From DAISIK01 sp036822055 (GTDB lineage: Bacteria > Verrucomicrobiota > Verrucomicrobiia > Opitutales > Puniceicoccaceae), in the NCBI GenBank assembly GCA_036822055.1, contig DAISIK010000008.1, forward strand, positions 25,875 through 89,874: a stretch of DNA of 64,000 nt. Direction: 5' to 3'. Of this stretch, positions 1 to 7,598 are shown piece by piece. A program made the position numbers and the translations under genes. Position 1 is the first letter of the stretch. Each line of letters starts with the position of its first letter. Under the pieces are notes generated by a model. It made no database searches, was not told the DNA's origin, and worked only from the letters and a program-made list of their open reading frames with translations.

Positions 1-362
1 CGCCCCTCGGCGATTTGTTGCACGATCTCTCCGGCCACCAAAACTTTGAGGACGCTCTCCAAAGCAAAACGATCGCTCGGCCTCGCTAGAACACCTTCCT
101 CCAATCTGGCCCAACCCCCGACCACTTGGAGAATGGCTCCATCGGGACTTCTAGCAGTCAACCAGTACTTGGGAACACCATCCTCCAAGAGAGCTTCCAC
201 CACCTGCGCTGAAGCTTCTCCAAAGCTGGCCTCGAAGCATCCTTCCGCAGCCGCTTCACTCATCCCTTTCCCGCCAAGCCCCGGTAACAGTACCAGCGCA
301 AGGATGAGACCGATCCTTCCAAAGACCCGATCGTTCAATAAGCGGATCACTTGTCTAATCAA
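1..362 (-). CDS. Beta-lactamase-family serine hydrolase, 5' part only
   Basis: This frame is open from about position 362 to the window edge, so the protein is truncated by the window. The N-terminus has a hydrophobic signal-peptide-like stretch (residues about 13-30). Next comes a segment typical of the start of class C beta-lactamase/D-Ala-D-Ala carboxypeptidase relatives: a DGVPKYW-like entry strand, then DRFALESVLK, where SVLK fits the SxxK active-site motif, then VQQIAEG. I infer an exported serine hydrolase acting on cell-wall or ester substrates. The likely start is TTG at 362: it overlaps the TGA stop of the upstream AraC gene as TTGA and has a GGGAGGG run about 8 nt before it. GTG at 350 is the alternative. 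A clear homologue alignment needs the missing C-terminal part. Confidence 0.6.
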   Translation of the reverse strand, partial: MIRQVIRLLNDRVFGRIGLILALVLLPGLGGKGMSEAAAEGCFEASFGEASAQVVEALLEDGVPKYWLTARSPDGAILQVVGGWARLEEGVLARPSDRFALESVLKVLVAGEIVQQIAEG

Positions 363-1306
363 CGGGAAAGCCCTCCCCTGCGCATTTGATAGAGCTTTGG
401 ATTCAACCCGGTTTCCTCCTTAAAAGCCCGAGCGAAATGGCCGGGATTGGCATAGCCGCAGGCGAGGGCCACCTCCAGAACCGAGAGGGACCCTTCCTTC
501 AAAAGCCGGGCTGCCTCCTCAATCCGCTTTTGTCTTAGGAATTCAAATACAGTTTGGCCATGACAGAGCTTAAAATCGCGCTTTAACTTGTGGCTATTGA
601 CGGAGAAGCGTTTCGCGATGGAATCCAAAGAGTGCCCCTCTCCCGGAAATTTTCCCAGGTAATCAGCAATTTTACCCATCAGTCGACGGTCAGCCGCTTT
701 GAGCTGCCTTACTGAGCTTTCCTGCGAGACCCGAATCTCGCTTAGGCACTGCGCAACCCACTGGACAACCAGAATGTCGTCCTCGAGGACCGGCTTAATC
801 GCCCGCTGCAGAAAACGCTTAGTCACCTCCAGAGCCTGACTGGCGCAGCTCGGGCTCGCTTGAATTTTCCCCGCCTTGGTGGATCTCTCGGCCCCGACCC
901 TGGCGGCTTCCGAAACTTCCAGAGCGCCTCCCTCGGCTGAAGCTACCGACGGGTTATCTGCATAGAAACTGATGAGAATAACCGTCCGTTCACGGACCTC
1001 AGCTCCGAGTTCTTGATCCTGCCAATCTCCCCAAACCAGGTCTGCCCTGATTTCCCCGCTCGAATTGCCAGAATTTTCACCACGACCCAACCGCTCCCCC
1101 GTATAGAGTAAGCAGGAATACCATTGGCTTCCGCCAAGATCGTCTATGCGATTTGCCAGATCAGCCTCGGAGTTCTCAAACATTTCCAGCTTGAACCCAA
1201 GGGCTGCACCCCCCTTAGAGACATTCTTCCGCCTCATCCCAGGGTGCTCGCCTCTGGATTTCTGCCCCTTCACGCACCAACGTTTTCGAGCGACTATGGT
1301 TTCCAA
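359..1306 (-). CDS. AraC-family transcriptional regulator
   Basis: Protein of 315 residues with an AraC/XylS double helix-turn-helix at its C-terminus (about residues 215-310). The first helix-turn-helix lies near SLDSIAKRFSVNSHKLKRDF; the conserved second half includes LSVLEVALACGYANPGHFARAFKEE and GLNPKLYQ. The first 200 residues match no sensor domain I recognise. The start at 1306 overlaps the end of the pseudopilin gene by 13 nt, and its stop overlaps the next start as TTGA, so it is probably co-translated with both neighbours. A later start at Met24 is possible. It is an obvious candidate regulator of this exported-protein string, but that is inference from position. Confidence 0.85.
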   Translation of the reverse strand: METIVARKRWCVKGQKSRGEHPGMRRKNVSKGGAALGFKLEMFENSEADLANRIDDLGGSQWYSCLLYTGERLGRGENSGNSSGEIRADLVWGDWQDQELGAEVRERTVILISFYADNPSVASAEGGALEVSEAARVGAERSTKAGKIQASPSCASQALEVTKRFLQRAIKPVLEDDILVVQWVAQCLSEIRVSQESSVRQLKAADRRLMGKIADYLGKFPGEGHSLDSIAKRFSVNSHKLKRDFKLCHGQTVFEFLRQKRIEEAARLLKEGSLSVLEVALACGYANPGHFARAFKEETGLNPKLYQMRRGGLSR

Positions 1307-2103
1307 ATGTTAAGATCTGGAACTCCATCACCATCGGGATCAAGGTAACCCAGTTGGGTCCCGTCTGCCAGGGGCTCACCTTTCGGAATCGCATTGACCA
1401 GTTCAACGCTGCCGTCTGCCCAGGCCACAATCGCTTGGTTTTGGTTCACGAGGCGTACGCAGGGAACGCCACCAAGATGGTCGGGACCCCAAATCATGTC
1501 CTGCGGGGCAGCCTTACCCCCAAAATCCATTGCGCTGGTGGCAAACATCACCGTTCTGGCCGGATTGCGAATCCTCGAGTAGGGGATCCCCACATAGTGA
1601 CCACCCTGCCCGCCGGGGGCCGACTTGGCCGGAATAAGTCGGCTGAGATTCAAACCATTATGGCCGTAACCAAGATTACCCGGTTTTCCAAACTTCGCCA
1701 GCTGAGCCTGCACCTCGGGGTCTGGATCGAAAAGAGGGCAAACCAGGACACTGCCATCAGATCCGAGGTATGGCCCCAACAGCCCGTTTCGAAAGGGATT
1801 GGACCCATCCTGGAAGTATCCAAAACTCCACTCGCGGTTTTCGTTGATCTCCAGATCAAAGATGGCGTGGGGCAACGTTCGCCCACCATTGACGCTCCCG
1901 TAGGTCAAAGCTGCCTTAGCAATCTGGGATAGGTTATTTTTGCTTTTGAGGATCCTCGCCTTTTCCGAACTGCCGCTGAGAACCGGGAAAATCAAGGTTG
2001 CCAACACACCGATCACCGCGATGACAACCAGAATTTCGATTAGGGTGAAGGCCCTGCGAAAGCGATCGTTTCCGCCAAAAGACTTCATCTCGATTGCTCT
2101 CAT
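1294..2103 (-). CDS. Type II secretion-like pseudopilin (prepilin N-terminal domain protein)
   Basis: 269 residues. The N-terminus has the class III prepilin signature RRAFTLIEILVVIAVIGVLA: a short basic leader, a processing site before Phe-Thr-Leu-Ile-Glu, and one hydrophobic helix (about residues 19-42). The rest is a polar, glycine-rich globular domain ending near a WADGSVELVN segment, as in the large planctomycete/verrucomicrobial pseudopilin family whose members often occur singly. Expected location is the inner membrane/periplasm after prepilin peptidase cleavage. It begins 3 nt after the stop of the upstream PEP-CTERM gene and overlaps the AraC gene. Met6 (position 2088) is an alternative start. 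No secretion ATPase or other pilins are nearby. Confidence 0.85.
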   Translation of the reverse strand: MRAIEMKSFGGNDRFRRAFTLIEILVVIAVIGVLATLIFPVLSGSSEKARILKSKNNLSQIAKAALTYGSVNGGRTLPHAIFDLEINENREWSFGYFQDGSNPFRNGLLGPYLGSDGSVLVCPLFDPDPEVQAQLAKFGKPGNLGYGHNGLNLSRLIPAKSAPGGQGGHYVGIPYSRIRNPARTVMFATSAMDFGGKAAPQDMIWGPDHLGGVPCVRLVNQNQAIVAWADGSVELVNAIPKGEPLADGTQLGYLDPDGDGVPDLNIWKP

Positions 2104-2106
2104 CCC

Positions 2107-2796
2107 CTAGCTCAACCGACGCCGCCCAAAACGGCGGGAGCAGGCCGATCCCAGCGCAAGCAATGGAACAACGAATGCAAAGTTCGCTTCTGGAACGACC
2201 GAAAGGGTCGCCGAACTTCCACTGAAATCCCACACCTGCCGAACCGGTCCAAACCCAAAATCGATGCTATCGTCGTCGACTGAAAGAGCAAAGCTGGTCG
2301 GAGTGGCCTCAATCGTTCCTGAGTAGGGAAGCCCAGGAGCCGAAACAAAGGTAAAGTCGATCTGGGCTCCGAAACTGAAATCAGTGACTACTCCCTCGTT
2401 GAGCTCAACCGTCCCCACCACATTGCTAAGTGAGGTAATGTAGCTCCCGATAACCGATGCGAAGCTACCCAAGGCAAAAACATCCACATCAAAGAAAGCA
2501 TCGGTGATCGTGAAAGTTTCAACGCCCGAGAGCGTGGGAATACCCGAAAGGGTAAGGACGCCAAACCCGTTCCAGTCATTCCCAAACGGAAATGGATTGA
2601 CCGCCCCAAACGGGGTGTCGTCCACCAACGAATACATTCCTTGGGGTGACAGGCCCACTTCAGCGTAGGCCGCCGAAAAGAAGTCTGAAAATCGCGAACC
2701 ATTGTCCACCTGGACGTCAAGGGTTGCCTGGCCTTGTAGAGAAATGGCTGCAAGAGCGGTTGTGATGCTGGTCAGGGATTGCTGATAGATATTCAT
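2107..2796 (-). CDS. PEP-CTERM-type exported protein (VPEA variant)
   Basis: 229 residues with an N-terminal signal-peptide-like stretch ending near the Ala-rich LAAISLQGQA. The middle is beta-rich and low in cysteine. The C-terminus is a sorting tail of the PEP-CTERM type: VPEA, then a hydrophobic helix (FAFVVPLLALGSA), then an arginine-rich end (RRFGRRRLS). PEP-CTERM proteins are cleaved and anchored by exosortase in exopolysaccharide-producing Gram-negatives. Here Ala replaces the second Pro of the motif. The body matches no enzyme family I know. It sits 19 nt downstream of a second PEP-CTERM gene and 3 nt upstream of a pseudopilin gene, suggesting one transcript of envelope proteins. Confidence 0.8.
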   Translation of the reverse strand: MNIYQQSLTSITTALAAISLQGQATLDVQVDNGSRFSDFFSAAYAEVGLSPQGMYSLVDDTPFGAVNPFPFGNDWNGFGVLTLSGIPTLSGVETFTITDAFFDVDVFALGSFASVIGSYITSLSNVVGTVELNEGVVTDFSFGAQIDFTFVSAPGLPYSGTIEATPTSFALSVDDDSIDFGFGPVRQVWDFSGSSATLSVVPEANFAFVVPLLALGSACSRRFGRRRLS

Positions 2797-2815
2797 GACG
2801 ATTGTATTTGAGAAG

Positions 2816-3649
2816 TTAGGCTACCCGCTTTTGGCGACGAAGGAGCAAGAGAAGCGAAAGTGCCGCCAGGGGGATTGTACCCGGTTCTGGAATCACCGTT
2901 GGAATGGTACCGGTGCGGTTGAAGATGATCCGCGTGTCCGTAAGCGGACCGAAGAGGCTGGACTGGGTCCTCGTATCATCGACCGAAAAAGCATAGGTTG
3001 AACCCGAGATCCCCAAAGTTCCCTCATAGGGCGACGCCAAGGCGAAAAAGGGGTTGGTGCCGTCCCCGAAGAAAAACTGAATTGAGATGTCAGCTTGGAG
3101 ATCAACGCTGACCAGTGCGCCGTTGTTAAAGGTTGCGCCCCCACCGGTAAGATTGCTTGCAGCAATGTTGTAAGTGAAGGAAAAGTTATTGTTGACGTTA
3201 AACGGTGAGTTGTTGGACGAGAAAGCCCCCCCATCGATCGTTAGTTGGAGATCCCCAACCCCGATTACCTCCAGACCAGTGCCGGAAACCAGGAAGTCGT
3301 CATATTCGATCTGGCCAGCTGAACGGGTCGCAAAATCCGGGCTGGAGTTTCCCGGATCTGTGAAACTCGGCAATCCCGATTGCGGGTAAATTGAAGTAGG
3401 ACTCAAGGGCTCCGCCACGATCGTAGTCCACACATTTGTACTCGAGTTGAAGAAATACGGATAGGGACTCTGGGTCACTGGATCTGGCTCGTTGGTCCAA
3501 TTTTTGAAATTGATGCCGGCCAAGTATCCCGTCGCGTCGGTTCCCCCTAATTCAATTAACCCGCCACTAAGCGATCCTGCGCTCAAACTGAGAACAAGAC
3601 TGAATCCCAGTAATTTTCCTTCAATTAACCCTTGTTGTGATGCTCTCAT
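2816..3649 (-). CDS. PEP-CTERM sorting-domain exported protein
   Basis: 277 residues: signal peptide (about residues 10-30), a long beta-rich body with many Asn/Thr/Gly residues and no recognisable catalytic motif, and a canonical PEP-CTERM tail. The tail reads VIPEPGTIPLAALSLLLLLRRQKRVA in two parts: PEP motif and hydrophobic helix, then basic end. It is the first gene of the minus-strand string running to the window start, so its promoter should lie in 3650-3830. The body resembles that of the downstream PEP-CTERM protein in layout (both contain a VDD segment before a phenylalanine-rich strand), so the two may be distant paralogues. Function is unknown. Location is inferred to be the cell envelope or extracellular matrix. 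Confidence 0.87.
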   Translation of the reverse strand: MRASQQGLIEGKLLGFSLVLSLSAGSLSGGLIELGGTDATGYLAGINFKNWTNEPDPVTQSPYPYFFNSSTNVWTTIVAEPLSPTSIYPQSGLPSFTDPGNSSPDFATRSAGQIEYDDFLVSGTGLEVIGVGDLQLTIDGGAFSSNNSPFNVNNNFSFTYNIAASNLTGGGATFNNGALVSVDLQADISIQFFFGDGTNPFFALASPYEGTLGISGSTYAFSVDDTRTQSSLFGPLTDTRIIFNRTGTIPTVIPEPGTIPLAALSLLLLLRRQKRVA

Positions 3650-3712
3650 ATTGATGATGAGACTTTATATCAAAAACCGGAGCGAAATCTACTCAAATAG
3701 GGAGCATTGTTA

Positions 3713-3756
3713 GCAAAGGACGGAGTCGGGTCTCGTCCGTTTGGCAGAATTTTGCT
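3713..3756 (+). promoter_or_regulatory. Candidate structured leader upstream of metY
   Basis: Inside the 181-nt divergent gap, GGACG and CGTCC (about 3718-3740) can pair, flanked by AGCAAA and a matching TTTGCT. The region could fold as a nested hairpin. A second palindrome, GTTTGCAAAC, lies near 3795-3805, close to the metY start. I do not recognise a SAM, SAH or cobalamin riboswitch core here, so this is only a possible regulatory structure. Confidence 0.25.
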
Positions 3757-3830
3757 CTCTTCCCACGCCTTAACGCTCCAGCGTCAAGAATTCAGTTTGC
3801 AAACCGGGTCGCTTCGTTTGCACTAGAGGT

Positions 3831-5147
3831 ATGGCAAATACAGAGAACCCCCTCGGATTCGGAACCCGTGCCCTTCATGCTGGCCAAGTGCCTGATCCCG
3901 TCAACGGGGCCCGCGCCCTGCCGATCCACCAGACCACCAGCTTTGTCTTCCGGGATACCGAACACGCCGCCAACCTCTTCGGGCTGAAAGAGCTGGGCCA
4001 CATTTATACCCGCCTCAACAATCCGACTAACGATGTTCTGGAGGCCCGGATCGCCGCTCTCGAAGGCGGGAGTGGCGCTCTCGCTCACTCTAGCGGGCAG
4101 GCTGCCATCACCGATACCATCCTCAATCTCTGCCAGTCCGGTGATCACATGATCTCGGTATCGCAACTCTACGGGGGCACCTACAATCTCTTTCACTACA
4201 CCCTTCCCAAACTCGGGATTGAGGTCTCTTTCGTCGACGGAGACGACCCCGAAGCGTACCAAAATGCCCTCCGCAGCAACACCAAGCTCATCTACGGGGA
4301 GGGTATGGGCAATCCACGGCTCAACATTTTTCCTTTCGAGGAGGTCGCCGCCATCGCCAGGCATGCTGGCGTTCCCCTCGTCATCGATAACACGGCCCTC
4401 TCCCCTTACCTGAATCGCCCCTTTGAATGGGGGGCTAATATTGTGGTCCACTCCACTACCAAATACATCGGTGGTCACGGTACTTCCATCGGTGGCATCG
4501 TCGTCGACGGCGGAAACTTTGATTGGGGAAACGGGAAATTTCCCGGCTTTACCGAGCCCGATCCAAGTTACCACGGGCTCGTCCATTGGGACGCCTTCCA
4601 ATCCTTTGCGCCCTTAGGAGGAGCCAATGTTGCCTTCATCCTCAAAATGCGGCTCCAGTTCATGCGGGATATCGGGCCGGTGGCCTCCCCCTTCAACTCA
4701 TGGTTGCATCTTCAGGGGCTCGAAACCCTTCACCTCCGCATGCAGCGCCACTGCGAAAATGCTCAAAAAGTGGCCGAGTTTCTCGAGGCCGACGACCGCG
4801 TGGAATGGGTCAACTACCCCGGCCTTCCCTCCAGCCAGTATCATCAGGCAGCCAAAAAATACCTTTCCCACGGATTTGGCGGACTCGTCGGCTTCGGCAT
4901 CCGTGGCGGGCTCAAAGCTGGCCAGCTCTTCATCGAAAAGCTCAAGCTCCATAGCCACTTGGCCAACATCGGGGATGCAAAATCCCTCGCCATCCATCCA
5001 GCCACCACCACCCACTCTCAGCTCACCGCTGAGGAGCAGATAGCTTCAGGAGTCTCCGAGGACTACATCCGCCTCTCGGTTGGCATCGAGGACATCGAAG
5101 ACATCTTGGCAGACCTCGGCCAGGCTCTTGACGCGGCAGTTGATTGA
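3831..5147 (+). CDS. metY: O-acetylhomoserine sulfhydrylase / aminocarboxypropyltransferase
   Basis: 438 residues, the usual length for this Cys/Met-metabolism PLP enzyme. It makes homocysteine from O-acetylhomoserine and sulfide in methionine synthesis, in the cytoplasm. Visible motifs are the N-terminal FGTRALHAGQ and PIHQTTSFVF, the SSGQAAITDTI cofactor-phosphate region, YGGTYNLF, the IDNTALSPYL strand, and the PLP-lysine motif HSTTKYIGGHGT with Lys near residue 211. The C-terminus has SLAIHPATTTHSQLTAEEQ and the terminal RLSVGIEDIEDI. The start ATG at 3831 is preceded immediately by AGAGGT. It is divergent from the PEP-CTERM string and followed by an AEC transporter 70 nt downstream. Cystathionine gamma-synthase is less likely given the length and C-terminal pattern. 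Confidence 0.95.
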   Translation: MANTENPLGFGTRALHAGQVPDPVNGARALPIHQTTSFVFRDTEHAANLFGLKELGHIYTRLNNPTNDVLEARIAALEGGSGALAHSSGQAAITDTILNLCQSGDHMISVSQLYGGTYNLFHYTLPKLGIEVSFVDGDDPEAYQNALRSNTKLIYGEGMGNPRLNIFPFEEVAAIARHAGVPLVIDNTALSPYLNRPFEWGANIVVHSTTKYIGGHGTSIGGIVVDGGNFDWGNGKFPGFTEPDPSYHGLVHWDAFQSFAPLGGANVAFILKMRLQFMRDIGPVASPFNSWLHLQGLETLHLRMQRHCENAQKVAEFLEADDRVEWVNYPGLPSSQYHQAAKKYLSHGFGGLVGFGIRGGLKAGQLFIEKLKLHSHLANIGDAKSLAIHPATTTHSQLTAEEQIASGVSEDYIRLSVGIEDIEDILADLGQALDAAVD

Positions 5148-5168
5148 TTGCCCTGCCCCCTCACCGGT

Positions 5169-5190
5169 GGCCGGGGGTTCCGCCCCGGCC
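5169..5190 (+). terminator. GC-rich hairpin between metY and the AEC transporter gene
   Basis: GGCCGGGG (5169-5176) pairs perfectly with CCCCGGCC (5183-5190) across a 6-nt loop. No T-tract follows, so it may pause polymerase or protect the metY 3' end rather than act as an intrinsic terminator. It lies 27 nt before the start of the AEC gene. Confidence 0.35.
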
Positions 5191-5217
5191 GCTCCTTCCA
5201 GCCAGGTTTAGCAGAGC

Positions 5218-6168
5218 ATGCTGATCACCATTTTCAACGCCTTCGTCCCTGTCTTCCTCAATGGAGTGCTTGGATTTTGGCTCAGTTTTAAGGGTTGGCT
5301 CGGCGGCCAGAGCGAACGCGGGCTCATCCAGTCGCTCATCTTCTTCTTCTATCCGGGATTCATTTTCGCCTCAATGATTGGCCGCGAAAGTCTCCGCTCC
5401 AATCCCAGTCAATTCCTCATCGCCCCCCTCCTCGGCTACATCTTCATTGTCCTCGGCTTCGTCGTGGCCGGTCTCCTTGCCAAACCCCTCGGCCTTCGCG
5501 AGAAGGTTTCCCAGAGGTCCTTTGCTTTTGCTACCGGTGTATTCAACTTTGGATACCTTGCCATTCCCCTGGTCACCGCCCTCCACGGCCCTGAGATCCT
5601 TCCCACCCTTTTCCTCTTCAACGCAGGGGTTGACCTCGCCATCTGGAGTGCTGGCATTCTCACCCTCACCGGATCGTGGAATCGGGGCTGGTATCGCAAG
5701 GCCATCAATCCTCCGTTTCTCGCCATCGTCCTCGCGGTCTTCCTTACCTACACCGGGATGGACCGCTGGATTCCAGAAGCCCTTATCGGCTTCGCCCGGC
5801 AGATTGGAGCCATCGCCATCCCGATCGGTCTCCTTCTCACCGGTTCGGTGATCTACAGCGAGCTTTTTTCCGGCAAGACAGCCCCGGACGGAGGTCGCTC
5901 AGCGCTTCTCGGTGGCAGTCTGGTTCGCCTGCTGATTCTCCCCCTCCTCCTCCTCGGTCTCCTCTACTGCCTCCCCCTTTCTTCAGACCTCCTCCGGGTT
6001 GCCATAGTTCAGGCTGCTATGCCCACCGGTGTTTTTACCATTGTCCTTGCCCGCCACTATGGAGGCAGTCCGGAGATCTCCATTCGCAGCGCCATCCCTA
6101 CCCAAATACTGGCATTTCTCACCACCCCGTTCTGGATCTGGATCGGCATAAAACTCTTCGATGTCTGA
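5218..6168 (+). CDS. AEC-family (auxin efflux carrier-like) transporter
   Basis: 316 residues and almost entirely hydrophobic, with about ten predicted membrane helices in two five-helix halves, as in the AEC/bile-acid-sodium symporter-like fold. Family features include an N-terminal VFLNGVLGFWL helix, FNFGYLAIPLV in the first crossover helix, and the paired AAMPTGVFTIVLARHYG and SIRSAIPTQILAF segments near the end. AEC members in bacteria move organic or amino-acid-derived anions such as malate. The substrate here is unknown. Its position after metY suggests a sulfur amino acid or organic acid substrate, but that is only a guess. Located in the inner membrane. Confidence 0.88.
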   Translation: MLITIFNAFVPVFLNGVLGFWLSFKGWLGGQSERGLIQSLIFFFYPGFIFASMIGRESLRSNPSQFLIAPLLGYIFIVLGFVVAGLLAKPLGLREKVSQRSFAFATGVFNFGYLAIPLVTALHGPEILPTLFLFNAGVDLAIWSAGILTLTGSWNRGWYRKAINPPFLAIVLAVFLTYTGMDRWIPEALIGFARQIGAIAIPIGLLLTGSVIYSELFSGKTAPDGGRSALLGGSLVRLLILPLLLLGLLYCLPLSSDLLRVAIVQAAMPTGVFTIVLARHYGGSPEISIRSAIPTQILAFLTTPFWIWIGIKLFDV

Positions 6169-6344
6169 ACCCTCTGCGGGAGCTCCACCCTTTGAACCAA
6201 GCGCTCCCGTGACTAGCCTTTGGAGCAATGGCAAGGCCCTTGCCTCAATTAGCCTTCCACAGAAAATTCTTGGGACTTTTTCTTAAATGCTTTTTGTTCT
6301 CCCTTAATCTTGTTCCATGCCACTCCCGACCTCTCCCCTGCTCA

Positions 6345-6965
6345 ATGAAAGAACCTGATCCAGAGTCTGCCCTCGCCGCCTGGTCTCGCACCCTCTTTTC
6401 CTTCCCAAGTCTGGTGGCCATTGGTTCCCTTACCGTAAGCCTCATTTGCCTGCTCTCGCTCAATAAGGCGCGGGAACAAATCGAAGATTCCAACCGTCGC
6501 CTCTCCCAAATTGTCCGGCAATTTGAGGCGGAACGACGTACCGTCGAAGACGCCAACCGGCAGTTCGAAAGCCTCATCGGTCGCTTCGAGCAGCTCGAGA
6601 GGAAGACCTCCTTCGAGATCGAGCGTGGCAATAGCCGGATCCGCGGAATGGATGAGGAACTCATTCAGGTTCGAGACACCGTCGTCGAACTGGTCCGGCG
6701 CGAACGCCAACGCATTGAAGCAATCGAAGCGGGTCGCCCTGACCCGTCTGCCTTGGCCCAACCTGCGCTTTCTCCCGACGAACGCCCCGCCCTCCGGGTA
6801 GATTCAACCCAGACCTACACCGTCGCCGAGGGCGACAACCTCTATCGGATTTCCCGGAAGTTGAACCTTACCGTGCGCGAGCTTCTCGACGTCAACCCCG
6901 ACATTGACCCCGACCGCCTGAGAATCGGTCAGGTTCTCAACATTCCCGTGGTGCCCGGCAGGTGA
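6345..6965 (+). CDS. Membrane-anchored coiled-coil protein with C-terminal LysM domain
   Basis: 206 residues from the chosen ATG at 6345 (MKEPDPES). The frame is open farther upstream but without protein-like composition. One membrane helix (about residues 20-40, LVAIGSLTVSLICLLSL) is followed by a long coiled coil rich in Glu, Arg and Gln (about 42-130), and by a single LysM domain at the C-terminus (about 158-203: YTVAEGDNLYRISRKLN, then RIGQVLNIP). LysM binds peptidoglycan glycan strands, so the protein probably spans from the inner membrane to the cell wall. Its stop overlaps the next start as TGATG, giving a two-gene unit with the lipid A deacylase-like gene. Confidence 0.87.
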   Translation: MKEPDPESALAAWSRTLFSFPSLVAIGSLTVSLICLLSLNKAREQIEDSNRRLSQIVRQFEAERRTVEDANRQFESLIGRFEQLERKTSFEIERGNSRIRGMDEELIQVRDTVVELVRRERQRIEAIEAGRPDPSALAQPALSPDERPALRVDSTQTYTVAEGDNLYRISRKLNLTVRELLDVNPDIDPDRLRIGQVLNIPVVPGR

Positions 6966-7516
6966 TGGCCCGTCTCCCACTCCAGACCCGGAAAGCCGCC
7001 TGCTGCATCGGGTCTGCAATCCTTCTTTGCCTCTCATCTGCCGCCCGACTTCCCGACCGGTTTGATCTCCGGCTCGCCACCGCCTTGCCTCTCGATAGTT
7101 TCGGCGACTCATGGAATCATCGCTTCATTACCGCCAGCAGTGTCATATCCTGGCAGTCCCAAATGATCGACTGGATCGCCGGAGGCTTCGAAATCCTCGC
7201 TGGTACTCAATACCACCCCGAAGGCGCCTACCTTTTTTCCACTTCCGCCCTATTGAGTTCCCGAATTGGAGAGATTGGAAAGACCCAGTTTTTTGCCGAA
7301 TTCACCTTCGGTCTCGCCCTGACCGATGTTGGTGCCCCGTCGACCGGGCAACCCGCCAACTTCCTCACCGGCTTGGGTCTTCTGGCTTCTTTTCCTGATT
7401 CCTTTCCCCTTTTTGACGGTCTCATGCTCAAATATCGGCACCTCTCCAACGGCGGGTTGGACCGCATCAATAACGGTCTCGACCAAATCTTCATCGGTTT
7501 GGTTCAACAGTTCTAG
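6965..7516 (+). CDS. PagL-like lipid A 3-O-deacylase (acyloxyacyl hydrolase family)
   Basis: 183 residues with a signal peptide (about residues 5-27) and alternating amphipathic strands ending in Phe (FIGLVQQF), as expected for a small outer-membrane beta-barrel. The C-terminal block KYRHLSNGG followed by NNGLD matches the PagL active-site region, where His and Ser of the HxSN motif work with an acidic residue about 14 positions later. Here that acidic position appears to be Asp rather than Glu, by an ungapped count I made by eye. Known PagL removes an ester-linked acyl chain from lipid A in the outer membrane. The start is ATG at 6965, overlapping the LysM gene stop; the GTG three bases earlier is less likely. 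Confidence 0.8.
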   Translation: MARLPLQTRKAACCIGSAILLCLSSAARLPDRFDLRLATALPLDSFGDSWNHRFITASSVISWQSQMIDWIAGGFEILAGTQYHPEGAYLFSTSALLSSRIGEIGKTQFFAEFTFGLALTDVGAPSTGQPANFLTGLGLLASFPDSFPLFDGLMLKYRHLSNGGLDRINNGLDQIFIGLVQQF

Positions 7517-7598
7517 AAGCTTCTCACGGGATAAAGGACCTCCGTTCTGCCCTCGGGCTTGCGCCTCCCGCCAAGCGTCTGCCTCTGCCCCAGCCCGG

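Noticed and set aside
46..423. Plus-strand open frame of 125 codons at the left edge.
   Set aside because: It is antisense to the serine hydrolase start and has no protein-like pattern.
3650..3830. SAM or cobalamin riboswitch before metY.
   Set aside because: No conserved core, pseudoknot or k-turn pattern could be recognised; only a generic hairpin.
3792..4601. Minus-strand frame of 269 codons across metY.
   Set aside because: Metal-, redox- or membrane-like motifs absent; it is the shadow of a strongly conserved gene.
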